Shown here one piece after another: positions 43,712 to 52,737 of a DNA stretch of 64,000 bases. The stretch is from Bradyrhizobium roseum (GTDB lineage Bacteria > Pseudomonadota > Alphaproteobacteria > Rhizobiales > Xanthobacteraceae): positions 4,874,450 to 4,938,449 of the forward strand of contig NZ_CP129212.1 in the NCBI RefSeq assembly GCF_030413175.1, written 5' to 3'. The notes beneath the pieces are model-generated. The model was not told the origin of the DNA. It did not search any database and was given only the letters and a program-made list of their open reading frames with translations. Positions within the stretch are counted from its first letter, which is position 1. Every line of letters begins with the position of its first letter. The translations under genes were made by a program, and so were the position numbers.

Positions 43712-43918
43712 GACCGCCGCAGAATAGGCTAATTGAGGCCTGATTTCAACGGACGGCGCGCGCGCGTGTGATGGAGTGTGATCTGATCGCGTTGTCGCTT
43801 TCCGGATAGCGCGGGACAACCGGTGGAATGAAAACGCACGGCGTGCCGGATCATCATGATGTCCCGCGCCAACTTGTTGAACATCGAGGCGCATGTTAGC
43901 GTCGCGTGGGAGCTGTAC

Positions 43919-45160
43919 ATGGTTCGACTTGCAAGCCTCTGCCTGATCGTTCTTGCGACATTGGCTATCGACGCTCGTTTCGAGGCCGGCGCACAGCAGA
44001 CCGCTCCGACGAGAATTCCTTCCGCCGCAAAAGCCAGAATATATTTCGTCGATCTCAAGGACGGCGCGACGATCCCCTCCAAGGTCAGGATCCGCTTCGG
44101 GATCGAGAACATGGAGATCGCGCCGGCAGGAGTCGTTAAGCCGAATACCGGTCATCATCACCTTCTCATCGACACCCCATTGCCGCCACCCGATCAGCCG
44201 ATCCCAAGCGATTTCAACCACATTCATTTTGGCGCCGGCCAGACCGAGGCGGAGATTACGCTGCCCGCAGGAGAGCATACTTTGCAGCTCCTGTTGGGTG
44301 ATCACGCTCACATTCCGCACAATCCACCGGTCGTATCCGACGTCATTCGCGTCAGGGTCGATGCGGCGACCGTCGAAAAAATCCGAATGCCCGCGCCGGC
44401 TGGCGCCAGCGTCTCCCTGATCGAGCCCGTGGACGGCGCCACGGTGGGCCGCAATGTGAAGGTGAGGTTCGGCGTCTCCGGAATGCAACTGGCGCCAGCG
44501 GGCACCAACAAGCCCAACAGCGGACATCATCACCTCTTGATCGATACCCCGCTTCCGCCGCTAGATCGGGAGATCCCGAGCGACCTCAACCATCTGCATT
44601 TCGGCCGCGCCCAGACCGAGACGGACATCACGCTGGCGCCCGGCGACCATACCTTGCAGCTGTTGCTGGGCGACCACGAACATCTTCCCCACGATCCCCC
44701 GATCTTCTCCAAGGTCATCCGCATTCGCGTCGCGAATGCGGCGCCGGAAAAGGCCGCGCAGGCAGCACCCAAGGACGGCCGCCAGCCCTCGCCGCCCGAT
44801 GCCGCCGTCTATTTCGTTTATCCGACCAAGGGCGAAAGTATTTATCCGAACTCGACGATACGCTTCGGCCTGCGCAACATGGGCGTTGCGCCCGCTGGCA
44901 TTGCCAAGCCCAATACGGGCCATCATCACCTGTTGATCGATGTCGAGACGCCGCCGCTGGATCAGCCGCTGCCGAGTGATTTGAACCACATTCATTTCGG
45001 CAATGGCCAGACCGAGAAGAAGATCACACTTTCCCCGGGCAAGCATACGCTTCAATTGGTTCTGGCTGACGATCGCCATATCCCGCATGATCCGCCGGTG
45101 ATTTCAGAGCGCATCGAGGTGTTCGTCAAGAATGTACGAAAGCGGTCCCGTAGACGGTGA
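43919..45160 (+). CDS. Exported protein with three DUF4399 domains
   Basis: A 413-residue protein with a signal peptide (1-25) and three tandem DUF4399 units (about 40-145, 155-270, 295-400). Each carries GHHHLLID, then PSD-NH-HFG-QTE, then HTLQL plus a closing D-H-PH-PP. The regular His-rich pattern suggests metal binding in the periplasm. ATG 43919 has a GGGAG site; ATG 43856 is an alternative. The middle linker is Ala/Pro-rich. It is followed after 7 bp by a single-domain relative, and is divergent from the caspase-like gene. The function of DUF4399 is not established. Confidence 0.88.
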   Translation: MVRLASLCLIVLATLAIDARFEAGAQQTAPTRIPSAAKARIYFVDLKDGATIPSKVRIRFGIENMEIAPAGVVKPNTGHHHLLIDTPLPPPDQPIPSDFNHIHFGAGQTEAEITLPAGEHTLQLLLGDHAHIPHNPPVVSDVIRVRVDAATVEKIRMPAPAGASVSLIEPVDGATVGRNVKVRFGVSGMQLAPAGTNKPNSGHHHLLIDTPLPPLDREIPSDLNHLHFGRAQTETDITLAPGDHTLQLLLGDHEHLPHDPPIFSKVIRIRVANAAPEKAAQAAPKDGRQPSPPDAAVYFVYPTKGESIYPNSTIRFGLRNMGVAPAGIAKPNTGHHHLLIDVETPPLDQPLPSDLNHIHFGNGQTEKKITLSPGKHTLQLVLADDRHIPHDPPVISERIEVFVKNVRKRSRRR

Positions 45161-45167
45161 GAAAGTC

Positions 45168-45620
45168 ATGATGCGGCACGGACGATTTGCGACCGGGCTA
45201 TTGATTGTTTCGATGATGGCACTCGTGCCGGCGTCGGCGCCGCTGCAGATCGCGCAGGCGGCCGAGCGCACCGCATCTGCGCCGTCCGCTCTGGTGTATT
45301 TTCACTATCCTGTGGACGGCATGCGCGTGCCCGAGCGCTTCACGGTGAAGATCGGGCTGAAGGAAATGGGCGTGGCGCCCGCCGGCGTCGCCAAGCCCTT
45401 TACCGGCCACCATCATCTGTTGATCGATACCGACATGGTGTCGCCGGATCAGCCGATCCCCTCCGACTACAATCACATTCATCTGGGAGGCGGCCAGACC
45501 GAAGTGGTGCTGACGCTGCCTCCGGGCACGCACACATTGCAGCTGCTGCTCGGCGATCACGAGCACGTGGCGCACCAGCCTCCAGTCATGTCGAAGAAGA
45601 TCACGATCTATGTGCGCTAA
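45168..45620 (+). CDS. Exported single-domain DUF4399 protein
   Basis: A 150-residue protein with a signal peptide (hydrophobic 8-25, cut near AQAAE) and one DUF4399 unit: LVYFHYPVDGMRVPERF, TGHHHLLIDTD, PSDYNHIHLGGGQTE and HTLQLLLGDHEHVAHQPPV. It is closest in pattern to the units of the preceding gene, so the two probably arose by duplication. The start ATG has a GGTGAGA site; its end overlaps the next gene by 11 bp. Expected location is periplasmic. Confidence 0.88.
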   Translation: MMRHGRFATGLLIVSMMALVPASAPLQIAQAAERTASAPSALVYFHYPVDGMRVPERFTVKIGLKEMGVAPAGVAKPFTGHHHLLIDTDMVSPDQPIPSDYNHIHLGGGQTEVVLTLPPGTHTLQLLLGDHEHVAHQPPVMSKKITIYVR

Positions 45621-47358
45621 TCGGACTGCGATCCGCGCTGGCAGCCGGGCCGTCCTGGTCGCCCTTGCGTTGCTGATGGCGCTGATGGTGAACGCCACGG
45701 CCTTTGCCCAGGGCACGCCCGCCGAACCCCGGCGGGTCGCGCTTGTGATCGGCAATGGCGCCTATCCACAGTCGCCGATCGCCTCTGCCCCCGCCGACGC
45801 CCGCGCCTTTGCCGATGTTCTGCGCGAAGGCGGCTTCGACGTGGTCTACGCGGAGAACGCCCGGCGCGCGGAGATGGAGGCTGCGCTCGGTGCGTTCACC
45901 CGGAAACTGGGCTGGGGCGTCACAGCGATGGTTTATTTCGGCGGTCACGCCATCCGCTATCAGGACCGCAACTTCCTGCTGGCGGTCGATTCGAAAATCG
46001 TCAACGAGTCCGACATTCGCGCGGAGGGGATCGACATCGACCTCATCCTCGATCCGCTGATCGTCTCGCGTCCGGCCGGCGCCGTCGTCTTTCTCGACGG
46101 CGCGCGCAAAAATCCCTGGCAGCAGGCGCTGTCGCCAAGGCTCCGCGGACTTACCGGTCAACCGCCGATATCGGGCGTGACCGTGATCTATCCGGCGGCC
46201 CCGGGGGAAGTCGTCGGCGACGCGCCGCGCGAGGCGAACCTGTTCGCCGTCGAATTGATCAAGTCGGCCAAGGTGCAGGGATTGCCGTTCAAGGAAGTGC
46301 TCAAGCGAGTTCGAACCGCCGTCGCCCAGGCGACGCGCGACAAGCAGATGGTCTGGGAATCCTCACCGGCGCCGGAGTTCGTCATCAGTTCGGTGCGCAA
46401 ACCGGTTCGCGCCGCCGATTCGGTCGAGCAAGGTTTTTGGGACACGATCAAGGGCAGCGACAGCGCCGCCGACTTCAAGGCCTATCTCGATTCCTATCCG
46501 GATGGACCCTTTGCCGCCGCGGCGCGCGCGCGACTTCAGCAGATCGAGGGCGGCAGCCAGCCGAAGGTCGCCAGCACCCCGCCCGCGCCTGCCGCGCCCG
46601 CGCCTGCCGCGCCGCCTCCGGCCGCATCGCCTCCAGTCACATCGCAGATCGTCACCCGCGACTGCCTGCAATGCCCCGAAATTGTCCTCATACAGCCCGG
46701 CGCGTTCGAGATGGGCTCGACCGAGATGTTCGATTTCGAAGCGCCGGTGCATCAGGTCTCGATCCGCAAGCCGTTCTACATCGGCCGGCGCGAAGTCACG
46801 TTCGAGGAGTGGGACGCCTGCCTGGCCGAAGGCGGCTGCAAGCAGAAGCCCGATGACCGCGGCCTCGGGCGCAGCCGGCGGCCCGTCACGGATCTGGATT
46901 GGGACGACGCCAAGAGCTATGTCGCGTGGCTGTCGCGGAAGACCGGCAAGACCTACCGGCTCCCCTCGGAAAGCGAGTGGGAGTACGTCGCCAGGGCCGG
47001 CACGACGACGACCTATCCCTGGGGACGGACCGTCGACAAGGACAAGGCCAACTGCGTCGGCTGCACCAGCGATCCCGTCAAGAAGGCGATCGATGTCGGA
47101 TCGTTTCCGCCCAATGCATTCGGGGTCTACGACATGGCAGGAAATGCCGCGGAGTGGGTCGAGGACTGCTGGAGCGACAATTACAAGGGCGCCCCGACCG
47201 ACGGATCCGCGTGGATCAAGCCGCAATGCCGCGAGCGGGTGCTTCGGGGTGGGTCGTTCAATAATGATCCGCGGTATCTGCGGTCGGCGGCAAGGTTCAA
47301 ATACGACCAGAATGTCAGGTTTTATACGAATGGCTTTCGGGTCGTTCGGGAGAATTAG
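45610..47358 (+). CDS. Exported pseudo-caspase fused to an FGE-like (SUMF1) domain
   Basis: A 582-residue protein: signal peptide 1-34 (cut near AFAQG), caspase-like domain about 40-265, linker with a short helical repeat (DFKAYLDSYPDGPFAA), Ala/Pro-rich hinge about 325-345, and an FGE-sulfatase-type domain about 355-582. The caspase His is kept (YFGGHAIRY, H113) but the Cys position reads LDGARKNP (A165), so peptidase activity is unlikely. In the FGE-like domain, RGGSFNNDPRYLRSAAR and GFRVVREN lack the active-site cysteines of true formylglycine-generating enzymes. It is probably a binding or scaffold protein. The start overlaps the DUF4399 gene. Confidence 0.9.
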   Translation: MCANRTAIRAGSRAVLVALALLMALMVNATAFAQGTPAEPRRVALVIGNGAYPQSPIASAPADARAFADVLREGGFDVVYAENARRAEMEAALGAFTRKLGWGVTAMVYFGGHAIRYQDRNFLLAVDSKIVNESDIRAEGIDIDLILDPLIVSRPAGAVVFLDGARKNPWQQALSPRLRGLTGQPPISGVTVIYPAAPGEVVGDAPREANLFAVELIKSAKVQGLPFKEVLKRVRTAVAQATRDKQMVWESSPAPEFVISSVRKPVRAADSVEQGFWDTIKGSDSAADFKAYLDSYPDGPFAAAARARLQQIEGGSQPKVASTPPAPAAPAPAAPPPAASPPVTSQIVTRDCLQCPEIVLIQPGAFEMGSTEMFDFEAPVHQVSIRKPFYIGRREVTFEEWDACLAEGGCKQKPDDRGLGRSRRPVTDLDWDDAKSYVAWLSRKTGKTYRLPSESEWEYVARAGTTTTYPWGRTVDKDKANCVGCTSDPVKKAIDVGSFPPNAFGVYDMAGNAAEWVEDCWSDNYKGAPTDGSAWIKPQCRERVLRGGSFNNDPRYLRSAARFKYDQNVRFYTNGFRVVREN

Positions 47359-47375
47359 ACCGATCTAGTTCTGGG

Positions 47376-47437
47376 TTGGCTTGCCTGGCCGTAGCTCGCG
47401 GCAACAGCCCGCCTGCGCCCGTTGGACTTCGGCGTGG
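47376..47437. repeat. Dispersed repeat, copy 1
   Basis: The segment beginning GGCTTGCCTGGCCGTAG matches 49258-49319 at about 51 of 61 positions, in the same orientation. It lies just after the pseudo-caspase gene. Non-coding as far as can be seen. Confidence 0.6.
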
Positions 47438-47567
47438 CAGCCTTCTCTCGGTTCGCGAGCGAAGGCTGAATCGGTAAAGCGCCAACAAGAGGAACAAATT
47501 CAGCTCGGAAAAATTATGCCGTCACGTACCTCTTGGGGCCGCTGGCCCCTGTTGCCTGTGAGGCAAG

Positions 47568-47756
47568 ATGTCGGAGAACGAGCGGAAGCGCAAAGGATCA
47601 GACCGGCGAAAAGCCGCGAACAGCGAGCCCTACGAAGTCGATTATTTTGCGCGTAAACACAACATTTCTCGTGAGCAAGCCCGGGATTTGATCCGGCAGA
47701 TTGGCAACGATCGGGACAAACTGAACGCTGCGGCTTCGAAGCTCTTCCGGAATTAG
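47568..47756 (+). CDS. DUF3606 domain protein
   Basis: A 62-residue basic protein with the DUF3606 core YEVDYFARKHNISREQARDL and IRQIGNDRDKLNAAA. These small proteins are common in rhizobia and relatives and resemble a short HTH-like helix pair; function unknown. It stands alone, with no clear operon partner. Confidence 0.85.
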   Translation: MSENERKRKGSDRRKAANSEPYEVDYFARKHNISREQARDLIRQIGNDRDKLNAAASKLFRN

Positions 47757-47971
47757 ATTTCACTCTTTTCTGAAAGTGCGTTTTGCCTACCCCGTTTGCA
47801 GATCCTATCCGTTACCTGACGGCCGGACGCTCCTCGCGCTGAAAGATGCGGCCGACGACATCACGAAGCTGCCAAAGAAAGCCGGTTGAGCCCCTGATCA
47901 CCTCAGGGTCTTCGCGAGAAAGCGTTGCGTTTGAATACGAGGTGATAGAGCCACCAGTTAGAGCCCGCCGA

Positions 47972-48091
47972 CTACTCGTCGATCTCGCGGAGTTCCTTTT
48001 CCAAATCGGCGATCAGTCCCTTGATGCGCTGCGCGGTGTCCGGGTCCGTCGCGATTTGCCGGGCCAGCTTGCGGTATCGTAGGATCTTCAT
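47972..48091 (-). CDS. Small conserved helical protein
   Basis: A 39-residue protein, MKILRYRKLARQIATDPDTA then KGLIADLEKELREIDE, amphipathic and strongly charged. ATG 48091 gives the compact form; the frame stays open to 48163 and could add 24 residues. Similar tiny proteins seem common in this bacterial group, but the function is unknown. Confidence 0.5.
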   Translation of the reverse strand: MKILRYRKLARQIATDPDTAQRIKGLIADLEKELREIDE

Positions 48092-48285
48092 CTCGAGTTC
48101 AACACGTTCGTTCTTTGACCGCACGGCACGTATTCCCAGCATCAGTTTTATATGACGCCGCAACTACGAATTGGTTCAGAGACTTACTGATGATGTCCAA
48201 AGGATAGGGCGAACCGAGGTGGGAGTCTGTCTGTTACCGGACGGAACTCGAACAGGCCGCGCCGTTTCCTGTCGCGGCTATCCTC

Positions 48286-48504
48286 TCAGGCGCCTGCCAC
48301 TCGGCTGCCACCTCGGGGCGCCCTCGAACGAGAAGCGAATTCCAACTCGTGATCTACGCCACATTCTCGAGCGGCTCGGCTCGAAAGACAGTGCCATTCT
48401 ATGGCTACCTCTCCCCAAGCACATTTAATATCGCCATCCGTGGCGTCACGGCCGCGCTGCTCGCAATCCAAAGCCTTGGCTCGGTACTTTTCGGAAATTT
48501 TCAT
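48286..48504 (-). CDS. Small conserved hypothetical protein
   Basis: A protein of about 72 residues starting MKISEKYRAKALDCEQRGRD, with DIKCAWGEVAIEWHCL following. The YRAKALECE...A.EWH pattern is one I associate with a small soluble family frequent in Bradyrhizobium-type genomes. The C-terminal third is low complexity (Arg/Gly/Ala) and may reflect a lost stop. Upstream the frame is open to 48540. Confidence 0.5.
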   Translation of the reverse strand: MKISEKYRAKALDCEQRGRDATDGDIKCAWGEVAIEWHCLSSRAARECGVDHELEFASRSRAPRGGSRVAGA

Positions 48505-48873
48505 GCGCGTTGCTCCAGTAAGGGCGGGAGCTTGCAACACTCTCAGTCACCGGCGGATGCCTGAAAATTGCGGTGATGCGAGTCGAACCGCCTCGCTCGT
48601 CAACCGTTCCGGAAGTTGAGGAAAGGTGGTTTAATTTCTGTAAACTCTGGAAGTCTCCAACTCGGCTGTTCCCAGGATGCGCCAACATCGATCGAGCACA
48701 CCCTGACAACGCAACGCCGCCTGGCGTTGAAACGATCGCTGGCGGCGCTGAATCTCTTACCCGAGAGGAACTACAAAATCCCGATTACCTGTTCGTCGTC
48801 CTGCCGCGCCAAAGGTTCACCCGAAAACTGGCCCGCCAGCAAACAGGCGAGCCCGATTGGATGACCACGACGT

Positions 48874-49077
48874 TCAACCTACCCTGAGGTTTTCAGCGGA
48901 TTCTTTCCCGCGGTTAGACGTGACTTCATAGCTTACCTTCGCGCCCTCATTCAGGCTGCTCAGACCCGCTCTCTCGACGGCCGAGATATGGACGAACACA
49001 TCCTTGCCGCCGGTGTCGGGCTGAATAAATCCATAGCCCTTTGTCGCGTTGAACCACTTCACTGTACCTACTGCCAC
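48874..49077 (-). CDS. Cold-shock protein (CspA family)
   Basis: A 67-residue single cold-shock domain with both RNA-binding motifs intact: KGYGFIQPD (RNP1) and DVFVHISAV (RNP2). These OB-fold proteins bind single-stranded RNA and DNA as RNA chaperones. A GGGAGTA site precedes the ATG. It is monocistronic; a cold-responsive 5' leader may lie in 49078-49200, but no specific element was identified. Confidence 0.95.
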   Translation of the reverse strand: MAVGTVKWFNATKGYGFIQPDTGGKDVFVHISAVERAGLSSLNEGAKVSYEVTSNRGKESAENLRVG

Positions 49078-50049
49078 GTCGTTTACTCCCTATGGATTTT
49101 TAGAACGCGATAAGATGGTGACAGAAATCCGGCAAAATAAAGGGTCCGTTGCGAGGTGGCACAAAAAGCCGCCGCCTCGCACTGGCAACCGTCTTTTTTT
49201 CGAACGCGCAGAAGTAGCTGAGTCAGAGGTGGCAGCGGCGGGGGAGTTCAAGGTGTGTGGCTTGCCTCGCCGTAGTTCGCGGCGATAGCCCGCCTGCGCC
49301 CATGGGCCTTCGGCCTGGGTCACCGTTCTCAGCCGCCAGAGGACGCGTCCAGAGGAAACCATCTCGACTTAAACTTCCCGATCAATCCCAGCAGGTTAGC
49401 GTTGTCCCCGCTCCTTCGCCTCGTTCTCGGGCGTTCCCGTTGACTTCGGCCTCCCCCGCCTTCTGTGACCCAGCATGACCTGCCGAGTCACGATGCCGGA
49501 ACTCATTGCCGCCAAGATGCTGGCCACGCCGTTACAGCAGGTCGGTGCCCGCTACGCCTCTCAGACGGGCCGTATCCCGAGCCTTCAGCTGCGGGTGAAG
49601 CCGCAATCGATACGGTGGTCGATCCGGGTCCGGCACGGCGACCAGAGCCGAGATGGTGTTTGTCATGGTCGACATCCGGCAGGGACGTAGCGTCGGCTCG
49701 ATTGCGGTTGCCGGATGCTCCGCTTGAAGGACGCGCCCTCGGTCCCCGAACCCACCAATCGATCGCAGTCCAGTAGCGGAATGCCTTGCTTGGAGCGCCT
49801 CGAAGCCACTTTCGACCGGGGTCGAAGGCCTCGAACGGCAAAAAGCCTCGGCTACGCCGGTTTTCTGATCAAGCTGGCAGGTTTCTTGAAAGACGATGGC
49901 GTTGGCGGTCGGCACAATCGCCGTTGGCTGACCCAGCCTGACAAACGCAAGGCTCGACGATGTCTGTGCATGAGCAAGGCAATCGCAACGCGCCGCACCA
50001 GGGGACGGAACGACCGGGGACCAAAACGCCGTCAGGCCAGGAGCACAGT
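49078..50049. other. Intergenic region of about 970 bp
   Basis: No convincing gene. Open frames on both strands lack recognisable patterns. It contains copy 2 of the dispersed repeat (49258-49319) and presumably the promoter of the downstream peptide-transport operon. Confidence 0.4.
49258..49319. repeat. Dispersed repeat, copy 2
   Basis: Starts TGGCTTGCCTCGCCGTAG and matches 47376-47437 at about 51 of 61 positions. Same orientation, 1.9 kb apart. The two copies bracket the small-protein and cold-shock genes. Confidence 0.6.
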
Positions 50050-51660
50050 ATGCCGACCAGAACCGCATTCGCCTTTTCGCGCCGCGCCATCACGATAGCC
50101 GCCCTGGCGCTGACGGTGGGCCCGTCGCCGCTGTTTGCGCAGACGCCGGTCAACGGCGGAACGCTTACCTTCGCGCTTTCGCCCGAACCACCCTTCATCC
50201 TGACCTCGATCAACACGACGCTCCAGATGGGCATGGTCGGATCGAAGATAATGGAATCGTTGCTGAAGCTTGATGTCGACCTGAAGCCGCAGCCGCTGCT
50301 GGCCCAGAGCTGGGAGATCAGCGCTGACGGCAAGAGCTACACCTTCAAGCTGAGGCCGAACGTCAAATGGCATGACGGGAAGCCTTTCACCTCGGCCGAC
50401 GTCAAGTTCACGGTCATGGACGTCCTGAAGAAGCTGCATCCGCGCGGCCGCTCGGCCTACGCCAAGGTCACCGACGTCGAAACACCGGACCCGCTGACGG
50501 CGATCATCAAGCTCAGCGAGCCTGCCCCGCCGATGCTCGTGGCGCTGGCCTCCAGCTATGAATCGCCGATGACGCCGAAACATATTTTCGAGGGCACCGA
50601 CATCGCCGCCAATCCGGCGGTCAGCAAGCCGATCGGTACCGGTCCCTTCATGTTCAAGGAGTGGCAGAAAGGCTCGTTCATCATTCTCGAAAAGAATCCC
50701 AACTACTGGGATGCCGGCAAGCCGCACCTCGACAAGATCGTGTTCCGCATCATCAACGATGCGTCCGCCCGTGCCGCGGGACTGGAGTCGGGCGAAGTCC
50801 AGATCGGAGGCCTGAGTCCGATCCCGCTCACCGACATGGTGCGCATCGAAAAGAACCCGGCGCTGACGATCGAAACACGTGGCTACGCCTATATGTCGCC
50901 CTTCATGCTGATGGAGGTGAATACCCGCAAGCCGCCGCTCAGCGACGTCCGCGTTCGGCAGGCGATGGCTTTCGCCATCGATCGCGACCGCATGACCAAA
51001 CTGGTCTGGATGAACTACGGCAAACCGGCGGTGAGCCCGATCCCGTCATCGGTGACGTCCTTCCATTCCACCGACCTGCCGAAATACGATCTCAACCTCG
51101 ACAAGGCCAAGCAACTGCTCGACGAGGCCGGCTACAAGGCAGGGCCGGACGGCAAGCGCTTCAAGATCACGCACGACTTCGTTCCGCTCGGCAGCGACTA
51201 TCAGCGCACCGGCGAATTCATCAAGCAGCAGCTCAGCCGCGTCGGCATCGATGTCGAACTCCGGAGCCAGGATCTGCCCAGCTTCTTCCGCCGCGTCTAC
51301 ACCGACTACGACTTCGACACGACGAGTCTCTACTACGGCGCCTTCGCCGACCCGACCCAGGGAGTCCAGCGGCTGTTCTGGTCGAAATCGATCCAGAAGG
51401 GCGTGGTCTTCACAAATCCCACCGAATATCGCAGCGAAGCGATGGACAAGGTGATCGAGGCTGCACAGAGCGAGAACGATCCGGTCAAGCGCAAGGCGCT
51501 TTACCTCGAGATGCAGCGCATCGCCATGACCGATCTGCCGGTGATCCCGCTGATGGAGACGCGCTTCACGACGATCTCGAGCGCCCAGCTGAAGAACCAT
51601 ACGGTGACGGCCGATGGCGTCATCGGCGGCAATTTCGCCGACGTCTATTTCGCAAAGTGA
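50050..51660 (+). CDS. Oligopeptide/dipeptide-type ABC transporter binding protein
   Basis: A 536-residue SBP_bac_5 protein. The signal peptide has twin Arg (SRRAITIAALALTVGPSPLF, cut near FAQ-TP), so Tat export is possible. The body has LAQSWEISADGKSYTFKLRP and WHDGKPFTSADVKFT, typical of DppA/OppA relatives. The ATG at 50050 was chosen over an upstream frame extension because the signal peptide starts there. It is the first gene of the operon. The ligand may be a peptide, glutathione or another small molecule; the downstream GST does not decide this. Confidence 0.92.
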   Translation: MPTRTAFAFSRRAITIAALALTVGPSPLFAQTPVNGGTLTFALSPEPPFILTSINTTLQMGMVGSKIMESLLKLDVDLKPQPLLAQSWEISADGKSYTFKLRPNVKWHDGKPFTSADVKFTVMDVLKKLHPRGRSAYAKVTDVETPDPLTAIIKLSEPAPPMLVALASSYESPMTPKHIFEGTDIAANPAVSKPIGTGPFMFKEWQKGSFIILEKNPNYWDAGKPHLDKIVFRIINDASARAAGLESGEVQIGGLSPIPLTDMVRIEKNPALTIETRGYAYMSPFMLMEVNTRKPPLSDVRVRQAMAFAIDRDRMTKLVWMNYGKPAVSPIPSSVTSFHSTDLPKYDLNLDKAKQLLDEAGYKAGPDGKRFKITHDFVPLGSDYQRTGEFIKQQLSRVGIDVELRSQDLPSFFRRVYTDYDFDTTSLYYGAFADPTQGVQRLFWSKSIQKGVVFTNPTEYRSEAMDKVIEAAQSENDPVKRKALYLEMQRIAMTDLPVIPLMETRFTTISSAQLKNHTVTADGVIGGNFADVYFAK

Positions 51661-51671
51661 AACGGCGCGCC

Positions 51672-52724
51672 ATGACCATCCCGCTCTCCCCCGTCAAGAC
51701 CGTGTCGCCACTTGCGGCGGCGCGGGCTGCCTTCGATAGGCTGCCGATGGCGAAGGATTTGCGCTTCATCGGGCGCAGGCTGCTCAAGGCGCTGCCGCTG
51801 CTTCTGGCCGTTGTGCTGTTCAATTTTTGCCTGCTCAAGTTGGCCCCGGGGGACGCGGCGGAGGTTCTGGCGGGTGAGTCGGCAGCCGCCACCCCGGAGT
51901 ATCTGGCCGAACTGCGCGCCCGCTTCGGCCTCGACCGGCCGGTGCATATCCAGCTCTTCAACTATGTGTGGAAGCTCGCTCATCTCGATCTCGGCTACTC
52001 GTTTCGTCACAACATGTCGGTTCTCGACCTGATCCTGGGACGGCTTTCGGCGACGCTCGTCCTGATGGTCAGTGCCCTGCTCCTGGCGGTGACCATCGGC
52101 GCCGCGCTCGGCGTGCTTGCTTCCAACAAGGTCAACAGCTGGCGCGACACGCTGATCTCGATCTTCGCCATGCTGTCCTTCGCAACCCCGGTGTTCTGGA
52201 TGGGACTGATGATGATCGTGCTGTTCTCGGTCAATCTCGGCTGGCTGCCGTCGAGCGGCATGGAGACCATTGCATCGGGCAACACCGGTCTCGCCCATGT
52301 GCTGGACGTCAGCCGTCACATGATAATGCCGGTCGCGACGCTCGCGCTGTTCTACGTCGCGGTCTACACCCGCGTCATGCGCGCCTCGATGCTGGAGGTG
52401 TTCAATCAGGATTATGTCACCACGGCCCGCGCCAAGGGCCTGACCGAAAACCGCATCACGCTTCGCCATGTCCTGCGCAACGCGCTGCTGCCGCTCGTCA
52501 CGCTGCTCGGCGTTCAGATGGGCACGATGCTGGGCGGCTCGGTGCTGGTCGAAACGGTGTTCTCCTGGCCGGGTCTCGGCCGGCTCGCCTTCGAGGCGGT
52601 GTTTCAGCGCGACATCAACTTGCTGCTGGGCATCCTGCTGAGCTGTTCCTTCGTGGTGATCGTCGCCAACATCCTGGTCGACGTCGCCTACACCAAGCTC
52701 GATCCCCGTATCCGGCTATCCTGA
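51672..52724 (+). CDS. Peptide-type ABC transporter permease (DppB-like)
   Basis: A 350-residue inner-membrane permease with about six hydrophobic segments. It has the N-terminal APGDAAEVLAG loop conserved in DppB/OppB and the ATPase-contact sequence YVTTARAKGLTENRI (about 255-270). The ATG lies 11 bp after the binding-protein stop. The first 25 residues before the first hydrophobic segment are longer than in most homologues. Confidence 0.94.
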   Translation: MTIPLSPVKTVSPLAAARAAFDRLPMAKDLRFIGRRLLKALPLLLAVVLFNFCLLKLAPGDAAEVLAGESAAATPEYLAELRARFGLDRPVHIQLFNYVWKLAHLDLGYSFRHNMSVLDLILGRLSATLVLMVSALLLAVTIGAALGVLASNKVNSWRDTLISIFAMLSFATPVFWMGLMMIVLFSVNLGWLPSSGMETIASGNTGLAHVLDVSRHMIMPVATLALFYVAVYTRVMRASMLEVFNQDYVTTARAKGLTENRITLRHVLRNALLPLVTLLGVQMGTMLGGSVLVETVFSWPGLGRLAFEAVFQRDINLLLGILLSCSFVVIVANILVDVAYTKLDPRIRLS

Positions 52725-52737
52725 AGGATCACCGCGC

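Noticed and set aside
48573..48887. 104-codon plus-strand frame in the small-gene region
   Set aside because: No conserved pattern, weak start context, and its end overlaps the cold-shock gene.
50661..51671. N-terminal extension of the DppB-like permease gene upstream of 51672
   Set aside because: It lies within the binding-protein gene in another frame; the permease has its own ATG at 51672 and normal length from there.
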